Shown piece after piece: positions 26,172 to 35,511 of a DNA stretch of 64,000 bases. Below the pieces are notes generated by a model. That model worked only from the letters and a program-made list of their open reading frames with translations, had not been told where the DNA came from and searched no databases. This DNA is from Treponema sp. (GTDB lineage Bacteria; Spirochaetota; Spirochaetia; Treponematales; Treponemataceae). Each line of letters opens with the position of its first letter. Position 1 is the first letter of the stretch. A program made the position numbers and the translations under genes. Location of the stretch: the NCBI GenBank assembly GCA_017550685.1, contig JAFZOJ010000141.1:1-64000 (forward strand). The letters are read 5' to 3'.

Positions 26172-28095
26172 AATCTGAATCTGCCACATCCAAACCTAAT
26201 GCAAGGTCCGCCAGGTCGGAAATATATCCGGCTTGTGCGGACTTTTCTTTTGTAGTGCCGGCTGCTCCAAGCGACAGGCGCTGAATGTCCTGTTTTTCCT
26301 GACGACGCAAAAGCAGCTGTTTTGCCGCAAGCAGGATATTAGAAGCTTCTTCTGCCGATTTGATGTGCAGGCATTGTGCAACGGCACTTTCTTCGGAAGC
26401 GGCAAGTCCTTCGAGGGTAATAAATTTTTTCTGCAGGACAAGGGCTCGTTTTTCGCCGACACCAGGCAGCTCCAGGAAAACAGAATCGGTGTTTTCTTTT
26501 GTACGCAGGTTCTGGTTGCGGCTTGTGGCAAAGCGGTGGCATTCGTCACGCACCCTCTGCAGCAGTCTGAGCGCATCGCTTCTTTTTGGAAGATTAATCG
26601 GCGTGCTGTTACCCGGCAGGTATATTTCTTCGTCACGCTTGGCAAGACCTGCAACCGGAATATTGAGCCCGAGCGAATTTAAAATTTCTTCTACGGCGTT
26701 TACCTGTCCAAGACCACCATCTATCAAAATCAAATCTGGCAAATCTGACTGTTCATTGAGCAGCCTTGTGTAGCGGCGTGTTGCGGCTTCCCTCATGGAT
26801 TCAAAGTCGTCTATTAAACCGTCTGTATTTTTTAAGCGGAAGTAGCGGTAATTCTTTTTATCCGGATTTCCGTTGTAAAAGCTTATGAGAGAGGCAACCG
26901 GGAACTTTCCGCCGATATGTGCAATATCAAAGCCTTCTATTCTAACAGGGAGTGTATCCAGACCAAGAAGGTTCTTAAGCTCTTCCATTGCAGGTGTATC
27001 TCCGCGGTCCCTGAGCCTTCGGATTATATCCTCGTGGGCATTTTCTCGTGCCATATTAAGCGCTGCAATATCACGGCGTTCGCTGTCGTCCGGTACAATA
27101 ACTGTTGTTTCTACCTTCATTGTTTCGTTGAGCCAGCGGTTTATAAATTCGCACTGAGACTGGGTTGGAACAATAATATGCGGCGGCAGTTGTTTTGAGT
27201 CTTCGTAGTAGGCAGCCATAAACTCTGCCAAAAGTTCATCATCTTCGTTCAGGCTTTCTACACGGTAGTTTTCACGGCCAAGCAGCTTGCCTCCGCGGAC
27301 CTTGAGCACGGTAAAGCTTACAAGCTCTCCTTCGCTGTAGTGGGCAATATAATCGCGGTCGTCGGAATCAAAGCTTTCGACAATGTTCTGGTTCTGCAAA
27401 ACCATAAGGGCCTTTATGCCGTCCCGCAGTCGGGCTGCCTTTTCAAAATCCAGAGCCTGGGAGGCGGCCTTCATCTCGGCAGTCATTTTTTCAATCGTCT
27501 GCTCGGCCTGCCCTGAAAGAAGGCTTGTTATTTCATCAATATTGCGGCGGTATTCATCCTTGTCAATTTTTCCGCAGCAGGGAGCCTTGCATTGCTTTAT
27601 GTGGTAGTACAGGCACGGAGTTTCTCTTTTGCGCAGGGTACGGCAGTGTCTTACCGGATAAAGGCGGTAAATGTTTTCTATAAAGGTATCCAGTGCGTTT
27701 ACGTTAGGGTAGGGGCCGAAATAAAGCGAGCCGTCCTGAAGAATTCGTCTTGTGCGGAAAATTTTAGGGAAATCTTCGTTGGTAACCCTGAGAACCGGAT
27801 AAGATTTACCGTCCTTAAGGCAGATATTGTAGCGGGGACTATGCTGCTTAATAAGATTGTTTTCAAGTAACAAAGCCTCGTATTCGTTTGTTGTAGTTAT
27901 ATATTCAATTGATGCGGCGCGCGAAACAAGCAGCCTGGTTTTTACACTGCGCTGGCCCGAAAAATAGGAACAAAGGCGGTTTTTAAGGTTTTTGGCTTTT
28001 CCGACATAGATAATTGTACCTTCCTGGTTGCGCCAAAGATAAACACCGCTTGATTGAGGAGCCTTTAATGCTGTTTCGTGTAATGTGTTACGCAT
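26152..28095 (-). CDS. uvrC: Excinuclease ABC subunit C
   Basis: A 647-residue dual-incision nuclease of nucleotide excision repair. An N-terminal GIY-YIG domain (GVYLWRNQEGTIIYVGKAKNLKNRL) is followed by the cysteine-rich patch around CLYYHIKQCKAPCCG, the UVR helical pair (LDFEKAARLRDGI), the RNase H-like endonuclease with DIAHIGG and LILIDGGLGQVNA, and terminal HhH motifs (ELPGVGEKRALVLQKKF). Length is normal. ATG at 28095 has TATAAT 10 nt upstream on its strand and no ribosome-binding site, implying an almost leaderless mRNA. Confidence 0.97.
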   Translation of the reverse strand: MRNTLHETALKAPQSSGVYLWRNQEGTIIYVGKAKNLKNRLCSYFSGQRSVKTRLLVSRAASIEYITTTNEYEALLLENNLIKQHSPRYNICLKDGKSYPVLRVTNEDFPKIFRTRRILQDGSLYFGPYPNVNALDTFIENIYRLYPVRHCRTLRKRETPCLYYHIKQCKAPCCGKIDKDEYRRNIDEITSLLSGQAEQTIEKMTAEMKAASQALDFEKAARLRDGIKALMVLQNQNIVESFDSDDRDYIAHYSEGELVSFTVLKVRGGKLLGRENYRVESLNEDDELLAEFMAAYYEDSKQLPPHIIVPTQSQCEFINRWLNETMKVETTVIVPDDSERRDIAALNMARENAHEDIIRRLRDRGDTPAMEELKNLLGLDTLPVRIEGFDIAHIGGKFPVASLISFYNGNPDKKNYRYFRLKNTDGLIDDFESMREAATRRYTRLLNEQSDLPDLILIDGGLGQVNAVEEILNSLGLNIPVAGLAKRDEEIYLPGNSTPINLPKRSDALRLLQRVRDECHRFATSRNQNLRTKENTDSVFLELPGVGEKRALVLQKKFITLEGLAASEESAVAQCLHIKSAEEASNILLAAKQLLLRRQEKQDIQRLSLGAAGTTKEKSAQAGYISDLADLALGLDVADSDSTSEEA

Positions 28096-28155
28096 ATTTT
28101 TAAATATTATATCAAATTTTTTTTAATTATGCCGATAGTCTAAACAGGTACCTGT

Positions 28156-29691
28156 ATGAAAAAAATAATTAAAAAGACTGCGCTTCTGGCGGCAGTCAGC
28201 GTAATTTTTGCAGCCTTTAACACGGCTGTTTTTGCGGAATCAAAGCAGATTGTTCTCGGTGGTAAAAACGGCTGGCCTGTTTTTCAATATGAAGAAAATG
28301 TAACCACGGGAAAGGGCCGTTTTGGCTATGACTGCATAGAACTTGCTACAAATTCCTTTGTTTTTGACGATTATACCGATCTTTTAATCGATTTTGAGAA
28401 TCCGCTCAATCCTGTTGCGGCCGGAGCCTACGAAATTACTACAAATAACCTTAAAATTTCCAATGATTCGCTTATGGAAAGGTCTGCGGGTCTTAGCCGT
28501 AACATCGGCGGACTGTGGCTTTCGGGAAAACCGGGAACTTTCTTTGGTTCCGAAGGCTTTATGGGCTCTTTTTCCATTGAATTCTGGCTTTGTCCTTCGC
28601 TTGCAGAAAACGGCGAAGTAATTCTGAACTGGGAATCTTCTAAAAATGTGCGTGGAAGACTCATTTACCAGCTTTTGAACTGTATTTTTGACCAGGGACA
28701 TCTGGACTGGACTATTTCCAACCTTTTTGACTCTTATGCAGGCCCTGAAGGAAATGGAGAGCTTCATCTACGCGGTTCTTCTACAATTATTCCTGATACC
28801 TGGTCTTATCATGCACTTTCTTATGACTGCGAAACAGGTATTCTTGAATATCTTGTAAATGGTATCACAGAAGATATAAAATATATTACATCAAACGGAA
28901 AAGAAAGCGGTGATGTTTCTCTCATCATTATGGGAACACCATCTCAGCTGGAATTCTGTAATGAGTATACCGGAAAAATTGATGAAATAAGGATTTTGCG
29001 CCGTCCATACAGCCCGCCTGATTATCAGTCTGCAGAAGCAGCAGGTGCTCTGGGAAGAATGCTGTATCAGCCGGCAGGAGGCCGTTTTGAAACAAGACCA
29101 ATCGTCGTTTCTACAGGCTCAATCCTTGATTCACTTACTGCAGAAATGAGCGTTCCTTCTCAGACCGAAGTAAGCTTCTTTGTGCGTTCCGGAGACAATT
29201 ACTTTAACTGGACAGATTCTTATCCGGAATGGAAGCCTGTTACAAGCGGACAGAAAATTTCGGGAGTTACCGGAATGTATTTTCAGGTTGCCTGCGAAAT
29301 GTATCCTGATGGAAACGGTTCTACCTCGCCGTCTGTAACTCAGCTTACTCTTGATTTTACGGAGCTGCCGCTGCCACTGCCTCCATTTACAGTACGTGCA
29401 GAAGCAGGAAACGGCTGCGTAACCTTAAAATGGAATTATTCGGTAGATGATACTGCCGGTGGTTATTATATATACTATGGAAACAGACCTGGTGAATATC
29501 TGGGACGAATTGCGGCAGAAGGACCTTCTCCTGTAAATGCGGGCAATACGACAACCTATACGCTTACTGGTCTTGAAAATGGAAAAATCTATTACTTTGC
29601 AGTGGCTTCGTGGTCGTCGCTGGATGATAGAATTATAGGACCGCTTTCTAAGGAAGTTTTTGCACGACCTTTGCAGAGGTTGGGGAAATAA
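28156..29691 (+). CDS. Secreted LamG/concanavalin-like and FN3 domain protein
   Basis: A 511-residue exported protein. After a signal peptide ending TAVFA, residues about 40-290 have the strand pattern of a LamG/ConA-like lectin fold (GSFSIEFWLCPSL, TWSYHALSYDCETGILEYLVNG, YTGKIDEIRILRRPYS). Residues about 410-505 form a fibronectin type III domain (PPFTVRAEAGNGCVTLKWNYS ... YTLTGLENGKIYYFAVASWS). Cell-surface or periplasmic carbohydrate or protein binding is likely; the ligand cannot be read. It is followed 21 nt later by a TPR protein gene, probably as an operon. Confidence 0.8.
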   Translation: MKKIIKKTALLAAVSVIFAAFNTAVFAESKQIVLGGKNGWPVFQYEENVTTGKGRFGYDCIELATNSFVFDDYTDLLIDFENPLNPVAAGAYEITTNNLKISNDSLMERSAGLSRNIGGLWLSGKPGTFFGSEGFMGSFSIEFWLCPSLAENGEVILNWESSKNVRGRLIYQLLNCIFDQGHLDWTISNLFDSYAGPEGNGELHLRGSSTIIPDTWSYHALSYDCETGILEYLVNGITEDIKYITSNGKESGDVSLIIMGTPSQLEFCNEYTGKIDEIRILRRPYSPPDYQSAEAAGALGRMLYQPAGGRFETRPIVVSTGSILDSLTAEMSVPSQTEVSFFVRSGDNYFNWTDSYPEWKPVTSGQKISGVTGMYFQVACEMYPDGNGSTSPSVTQLTLDFTELPLPLPPFTVRAEAGNGCVTLKWNYSVDDTAGGYYIYYGNRPGEYLGRIAAEGPSPVNAGNTTTYTLTGLENGKIYYFAVASWSSLDDRIIGPLSKEVFARPLQRLGK

Positions 29692-29712
29692 AGGGAACAC
29701 AGGGAGACAAAA

Positions 29713-32634
29713 ATGGCAAAAAAGTTCGTGAACAATGTAAACGAAAAAAATCTTATTCTTACAAGAGCTCAGGGAGCGGTAATTTCCCGCGATTTTCCTA
29801 CTGCTGCCAGACTTTATAAACAGCTTTTAAAGGATGACCCTTCCAATGTTGACTATCTTAAGGAGCTTGGTTCCATCTACGTAAAGAACGGAGAGGACGC
29901 AAAGGCCATTCCTTATTACGAACAGATAATCACTTTTTATCCTCACTATATAGATGCCATGACCAGCCTTGGTGCCATTTACCGTCGTCTTAAGCGCTAC
30001 GAAGAATCAATTGAAATTCTGGAACGTGCCGTTGACGAAGGCCGCCAGTCTGCAGACGTAAACTATAACCTTGGTTTTACTTACCGCGAAATGGGTAACT
30101 ATGACGATGCCATCGAAGCCTTTTCTTCTGTAGTAAACGAAAATCCTTCGGATGTACTTGCCTACAATCACCTGGGAGCAATTTATCTTGCCAAAAAAGA
30201 TTATCAAAAATCAATTGCTGCCTTTAAGCGCGGACTTCAGATTGACCAGAACCATCCTATTTTGAATTATAACCTTGCACGCTGTTACGGCGAAGCAAAG
30301 ATGTATAGCGATGCAATCCGCTGCTACGAAAATGCCCTCAAGGCCAAGCCGGGTTGGGTAGACGCAATCAAAGACTTTAGTAAGATTCTTGTAAAATGCC
30401 AGAAGTCTCAGGAAGCAAGCGATCTGGTTAAGCATTCCATTGAGCTTTATCCTAACGATACAAAGCTGCTTTCTATGCTGGGTAATATTTATCTGGATCA
30501 GTATGATTATGAATCTGCAGAAAAAACCTTTAAGCGAGCCAAGAAGGTAGATGATCAGGATATTCAGATCCTTTCGGGGCTTGCAGAATCTCTGGAAAAG
30601 GGTGAAAAACCGGAAGAAGCTCTGGAAAACGTGCTCGATGCCCTGGAAATTGCTCCGAATGATATGGACTTAAAAAAGCGCTATGTTCAGACTCTGCTTT
30701 CTGCAAACAGAATTGATGCGGCCGGAACAAACGTAAAAGAGCTTTATGAAACCGACGGTTCGGATCCTCAGGTTCTGGATTTGTACGGTCAGTATTTTAT
30801 TTGTAATGATAACGAAGACAAGGCAGAAGAATGCTACAAAAAGATTAACAACCTTAATCATAATTACAAGGATTATCTTTTGTCTGCCGCAAACCGCCTG
30901 AACCAGGTTGGTAAAAACGATAAGGCAGAGATTATGGCAAAGGAATTTGTTGCCCGCGATATGCGTAATCCTGCCGGTTATAATATGCTTGGTAAGATTT
31001 ATGCAAACGAAGGTGACTACGAAAGCGCCATTGAATCTTACAACAAGAGCCGCAATCTCAGGCGACCAAACATTCTTGCAGATAAGCAGATTGAATCACT
31101 TATGGCTAAGACGGATCAGCCTCCTGTTTTGGAAGAAGAGCCGCTGCCACCAATTGACGAAGCTGCACCGGAAGAAGTTACAGAAGAAGTAGAAGAAACT
31201 CCTGCAGAAACCGAAGAAGCTCCAAAGGATGAATTTGACTTTGGAACTATGGGCGATAATGTTCCTATGCAGGAAGCCCTCCAGGAAGAAGAAGAGGAAT
31301 TCTTTGATTCTGAAGGCCTTGAAAACGACGAAGAAGTTTCTCCGTTCGATGTTGATGAAGATGATGAGCCTTTGAGCGAAAGAGAAAAGCTTGTACAGGC
31401 AGGTGACGGAGCCAACGCAATTTCTGATGATGATGGATTTGATGAAGGAGCAGACGGCCTTGGTGGTGCCGGAAGCTCAGACGGTTTGGGAAAAGAAGGC
31501 GGAGCCGGTGGTGCCGATTCTAACGGAGGTTCCGGCTCTGAAGGTGGTGCAGGCGCAGAGGATGATTCAGATATTCCTGATGTAGGTGATGTTGATACAA
31601 GCGCAGGCTTTGAACCTCCTAAGTTTACCGGAGACGGTGAGCGCGAAGAAGAGCCTTCTGTTTCTGACATGCTTGATAATGTAGACAGCGACAGCTTTGA
31701 CTTTGACCAGTTTGACGAAACAAGCGTTCACGATGGCGAAGACGAAGACTTTGATATTAATTCCATGCCGGATCCATTCCATAATGCTCCACAGGCAGCA
31801 CAGAGTGGAGCAGATATGGGTCCACAATCTGCAGGCGACGTGCCTCCACAGCCTGCACCTGCAAAAGCACCTGCTCCGGCCGCAGAACCGGCTCCTGCAA
31901 TGCCTTCTTACGACACTGCTATGATGGATGCCGCTGCCATGGCAATGGATACCGTAAAGCGCGCTAACGAGCTTGCACAGCAGAATGCACAGGAGCAGGC
32001 ACTCAGGGACCAGCAGCGCCAGGAACAGATGGAGCAGATGGAGCTTGAGCATTCTGCCCAGATGGAAGAAATGGAACAGCAGCATGCCGAAGAAATGGAT
32101 GAAATGCGCAGAAAGATGGCCGCTCTGGAAGAAGAAAATGCCAGCCTTGAAGCACATCAGAACATGCTTAATTCTGCAAGAAGCCTTATGAGCACTGCAG
32201 AAGAACTGCTGCCAACTATAGAAAAGATTCTTGCCGATGATGATACAGCTCTTGAAAACGCAGAAGAAATTGAACTTTTGAAAAAGCTTCTGGAATTGTG
32301 TCAGTATCTGCCGGATGAAGAAAAGATAAGCTTTATGTCCAGTCCGGTACGCATGCAGATTGAATATCTTATTGCAAAGCTTTCGGGAGAGCCGGGACTT
32401 TTAAAGACAGCCCTGTCGCTCAAAAAAGCAGGTGTGCTTGGCGAAGAAGACAGTGCAGTTGTTTCACCAAAGGATTTTTCGGTTACCAACCACGAGCTGC
32501 GTAAGGTATTTAAGTGCATGAAGAGCCTTTCTGACGGACTTGAAGACACTTATCTTGCTGATGCAATGTGCAACCGCATAGATAATGTCCTTGAAAAGAT
32601 TGAGCTTGCTGAAAATAGCATTCAGATATTCTAA
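29713..32634 (+). CDS. Large TPR protein with acidic linker and coiled coil
   Basis: A 973-residue protein with no signal peptide, so probably cytoplasmic. Residues about 1-465 are some twelve TPR units (for example ADVNYNLGFTYREMGNYDDAIEAF). About 470-740 is strongly acidic and low in complexity, including a Gly/Ala/Ser-rich stretch near 577-620 and a Pro/Ala stretch near 710-735. Residues about 755-830 form a Gln/Glu/Met-rich coiled coil. The C-terminal 130 residues are helical. GGGAG precedes the ATG. The layout suggests a scaffold; I do not recognise a named family. Its stop overlaps that of the peptidase gene, tail to tail. Confidence 0.8.
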   Translation: MAKKFVNNVNEKNLILTRAQGAVISRDFPTAARLYKQLLKDDPSNVDYLKELGSIYVKNGEDAKAIPYYEQIITFYPHYIDAMTSLGAIYRRLKRYEESIEILERAVDEGRQSADVNYNLGFTYREMGNYDDAIEAFSSVVNENPSDVLAYNHLGAIYLAKKDYQKSIAAFKRGLQIDQNHPILNYNLARCYGEAKMYSDAIRCYENALKAKPGWVDAIKDFSKILVKCQKSQEASDLVKHSIELYPNDTKLLSMLGNIYLDQYDYESAEKTFKRAKKVDDQDIQILSGLAESLEKGEKPEEALENVLDALEIAPNDMDLKKRYVQTLLSANRIDAAGTNVKELYETDGSDPQVLDLYGQYFICNDNEDKAEECYKKINNLNHNYKDYLLSAANRLNQVGKNDKAEIMAKEFVARDMRNPAGYNMLGKIYANEGDYESAIESYNKSRNLRRPNILADKQIESLMAKTDQPPVLEEEPLPPIDEAAPEEVTEEVEETPAETEEAPKDEFDFGTMGDNVPMQEALQEEEEEFFDSEGLENDEEVSPFDVDEDDEPLSEREKLVQAGDGANAISDDDGFDEGADGLGGAGSSDGLGKEGGAGGADSNGGSGSEGGAGAEDDSDIPDVGDVDTSAGFEPPKFTGDGEREEEPSVSDMLDNVDSDSFDFDQFDETSVHDGEDEDFDINSMPDPFHNAPQAAQSGADMGPQSAGDVPPQPAPAKAPAPAAEPAPAMPSYDTAMMDAAAMAMDTVKRANELAQQNAQEQALRDQQRQEQMEQMELEHSAQMEEMEQQHAEEMDEMRRKMAALEEENASLEAHQNMLNSARSLMSTAEELLPTIEKILADDDTALENAEEIELLKKLLELCQYLPDEEKISFMSSPVRMQIEYLIAKLSGEPGLLKTALSLKKAGVLGEEDSAVVSPKDFSVTNHELRKVFKCMKSLSDGLEDTYLADAMCNRIDNVLEKIELAENSIQIF

Positions 32635-33779
32635 ATATTTATAATCCGCGAGTTTGTTATAACTTCGTGACCGGTGTCTGTTATTAAGATGTCGTTTTCA
32701 AGACGGGTGCCGCCGATGGTTTCGTCGTAGAGGCCTGGTTCCAGAGTTAAAATCATGCCGGGCTTGAACAATACGTCGGACGGAGTTTTACTGCTTACAC
32801 GCGGATATTCATGAATCTCAAGACCAATGCCGTGCCCAAGAGTGTGCGGCATTTTTCTTTTTTCTGCTGCAAATACTGAATCTGCACGTTTTGCGGCATC
32901 CTGAATAGATTTGCCCGGCATATAAAGCTTAAGACATTCGTCATAGGCGCGTTTTACAAGTGCAAGCTGTTTTTTCTGAGCTTCGGTAAGGCGGCCTTTT
33001 GCAACCGTAACAGTTGTGTCGCTGGTATAGCCTTTGTAAACAACTCCAAAATCAAGAATGGAAAGTCCTTTTGCAGGCCATGGGGCGTTGGTGTAGCCGG
33101 GGAAGGCATGTATTGCAAAGCTTCGGTCCGGTCCTGCGGCAAGTGTGTCAAAGCCTGTGCGTTCGCAGCCATGTTCACGGCATTCGCGTTCTATAAACAG
33201 GGCAACATCAGTTTCTGTTTTAATGCTGCCGTCCTTTATTCCTTTTTCAATTTTATCAATAATAAGGTCGCCTATGCGGGCAGCCTCGCGGGTACATTCA
33301 ATTTCGTATTCGTCCTTGCAGACACGGCATTCTACGGTAAATTTGTGAACTCCGTTTTCCCTGCAGCGGCACTCATAGTTTTTGAGCGCATCAATAAACT
33401 GAAGGTACTGAGGGTAGGTAAGGTATGGAGGCAGCTCTACCTTGCTGTTTACTCCGTGGGTATAGCCTACATTTAAAATTGCACGGACTGCATCTATGTC
33501 CTTGTTTTTGTAGCGGGTATAAGGCACCAGCTTGTCAAAATAGCCTATGCGCTTTGCAAGAATTTCGTCCCAGGCAATAAGGTAGGTGTAGCCGTCGCTA
33601 AAGACGATGACGATTGCGTCGCTGTTGTGTCCGGTAAGATACGGGATGGCCGGGTCGCGGTGTTCTTCACTGTCAATGTATACTGCCGCACCAATGTTGT
33701 TTTCGGTAAGGTATTCTGCAATGCGTGCGCGTCGAGTTTCGTATATGTTTTTCATTTCTTCTGGTGTGTATGTTTTCAT
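32631..33779 (-). CDS. M24-family Xaa-Pro aminopeptidase
   Basis: A 382-residue metallopeptidase with the pita-bread fold. The five metal ligands can be assigned in order: two Asp in LSILDFGVVYKGYTSDTTVTV, His in HTLGHGIGLEIHEYP, Glu in LTLEPGLYD and Glu in GGTRLENDILIT. The N-terminal domain (about 1-150) is the creatinase-like half typical of PepP/PepQ. It releases N-terminal residues before proline or splits X-Pro dipeptides; which of these is not determined. Its ATG overlaps the murJ stop (ATGA), so the two are translationally coupled. Confidence 0.93.
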   Translation of the reverse strand: MKTYTPEEMKNIYETRRARIAEYLTENNIGAAVYIDSEEHRDPAIPYLTGHNSDAIVIVFSDGYTYLIAWDEILAKRIGYFDKLVPYTRYKNKDIDAVRAILNVGYTHGVNSKVELPPYLTYPQYLQFIDALKNYECRCRENGVHKFTVECRVCKDEYEIECTREAARIGDLIIDKIEKGIKDGSIKTETDVALFIERECREHGCERTGFDTLAAGPDRSFAIHAFPGYTNAPWPAKGLSILDFGVVYKGYTSDTTVTVAKGRLTEAQKKQLALVKRAYDECLKLYMPGKSIQDAAKRADSVFAAEKRKMPHTLGHGIGLEIHEYPRVSSKTPSDVLFKPGMILTLEPGLYDETIGGTRLENDILITDTGHEVITNSRIINI

Positions 33780-35422
33780 AGTTTTTTCCTTATAACCATT
33801 ACAATTTCATCTTTCGTTATTATCAGCTCAAGCACTCCGATAACTGCAAACAAAACTGCGAGTATTGCAAGAGGGGCACCGGCGCTTATGAGTCTTCCGT
33901 GGCCTGCAAAGGCGTTGAGAAGAACAGGGCGCAGGAACCAGCACGGTATGGCTGCAATAACTGACATTACAACAATCTTGAGCGTATAAACCAGGTTGCT
34001 TATGATTATGCGGCGGGTCTGCATGGTTCCAAGCTTTTTCATAAAGATAAAGAGGAATACTGTGTTTACAAGACTTGCAATGCTCAGGGCAGCTGCAATT
34101 CCGTTACCCCCGAAAGGTCCTGTGAGTGCAAATACAAGCAGAATATTTGCTCCAAAGCTTATGATGCCGGCAAGCGTAGGAAGCTTGGAATTCTTTTGCG
34201 CATAAAAGGCCGGGCCTATAATTCTGTTCAATGCAATAAAGACAAGTCCCGCAATGTGGAAGCGGAATTCTCCAAGCGTGAGCTCCACCGATTTATCATC
34301 AAACATATTATTTTTGTAAACAAGGGTAATAATTTCCCTGCCGGTTACAAGCGACCAGGCAGTTACAGGAATGGAAATTACAATCATAATCTTCATTGCC
34401 TGAATGAGCATTTTGTTAAAGTCGTCCCATTTTTCGTTGGCGGCAAGTCCACTCATATCAGGCAGAATTACAGTCCCGATCGTTACTGCAAAAATACCCA
34501 GGATAAGCTCCTGAAGACGGAGGCTAAAGCTCAGGCTGGAAGCAATTCCTTCTCCGGCGCGGGTTGCCATTGCGGTACTTACGGCGTCGTTGAGCTGATA
34601 GGCAGCCATACCAATAATTGTAGGAATAACAAGTGCAATTACTTTTCTGGTGCCTGGGTTGGTAAAGGTTTTCTTGAGCGAAATAAGCCTTGCATGCCAG
34701 CCGGTTTTACGTATAAACGGCCACTGAAAAATAGCCTGAATAAATCCGCCGCTTACTACGCCTATAGCCATAGCGCGTGCAGGATTTTCTGTGTGCGGGG
34801 CAAGCAGGTAAGTACCAAGTACAACAGCTCCGTTGAACAAAACCGGAGTAAAGCCTGACGGAGCAAAAATCTTACAGCCGTTTAAAATTCCCTGGAACAA
34901 GGCGGCAATGGAAATAAAGAACAGGTACGGGAACATTATTCGGGTAAGATATGTAATTTCCTGTTTTTGTGCCATCCAGTACTGAACCTGCTCCAGATAA
35001 TTTGCGGCACCGGTATCAATAGGTTTTTTACAGAAAATAGGCATTAAAAGCGGTGTAATCAAAATGCCTGTTACAACAATACAGGCAGTCAAAAAAGAAA
35101 CAAGAGTTGCGGTACTGTTTATAAATTCCTGGGTATTTTTGCGGTTTTCCGGGTCATCACCTTTTTCAAGATAGGATTTAAAGGTAGGAATAAAAGCAAC
35201 CGTTACGGAACCTTCGGCAAAAAGCTTGCGCAAAAGGTTTGGAATCAAAAAGGCAACGGAAAAACAGTCAGAATAAAAGCCGGTTCCAAGAAACGACGCC
35301 TTAGTCATTTCGCGGATTAAGCCCATAATGCGGGAAGCAAAAGTCATTATAGAAAGGACAATTCCGGATTTAAGTATGGAACGTCCCGATTTTTTCTCTT
35401 CGGGCAAATCATTTTTTTTCAT
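33776..35422 (-). CDS. murJ: Lipid II flippase MurJ
   Basis: A 548-residue inner-membrane protein of the MOP superfamily with about 14 transmembrane segments. SIMTFASRIMGLIREMTKASFLG near the N-terminus and LLRKLFAEGSVTVAFIPTF are hallmark MurJ segments. It moves the peptidoglycan precursor lipid II to the periplasm. ATG at 35422 (MKKNDLPEEKKSGRS) was chosen because the open frame upstream has no homology and runs across the intergenic region. Ribosome-binding site is absent; an AT-rich TATTAT lies 9 nt upstream. The peptidase gene is downstream and overlapping. Confidence 0.95.
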   Translation of the reverse strand: MKKNDLPEEKKSGRSILKSGIVLSIMTFASRIMGLIREMTKASFLGTGFYSDCFSVAFLIPNLLRKLFAEGSVTVAFIPTFKSYLEKGDDPENRKNTQEFINSTATLVSFLTACIVVTGILITPLLMPIFCKKPIDTGAANYLEQVQYWMAQKQEITYLTRIMFPYLFFISIAALFQGILNGCKIFAPSGFTPVLFNGAVVLGTYLLAPHTENPARAMAIGVVSGGFIQAIFQWPFIRKTGWHARLISLKKTFTNPGTRKVIALVIPTIIGMAAYQLNDAVSTAMATRAGEGIASSLSFSLRLQELILGIFAVTIGTVILPDMSGLAANEKWDDFNKMLIQAMKIMIVISIPVTAWSLVTGREIITLVYKNNMFDDKSVELTLGEFRFHIAGLVFIALNRIIGPAFYAQKNSKLPTLAGIISFGANILLVFALTGPFGGNGIAAALSIASLVNTVFLFIFMKKLGTMQTRRIIISNLVYTLKIVVMSVIAAIPCWFLRPVLLNAFAGHGRLISAGAPLAILAVLFAVIGVLELIITKDEIVMVIRKKL

Positions 35423-35511
35423 ACAATAAGAATAATAAGATTGCGAAATTTGTTCAATTGATTTACAATAATATAGTATAAATCCCCTATGGAGCAAACG
35501 GAGGAGCTTCG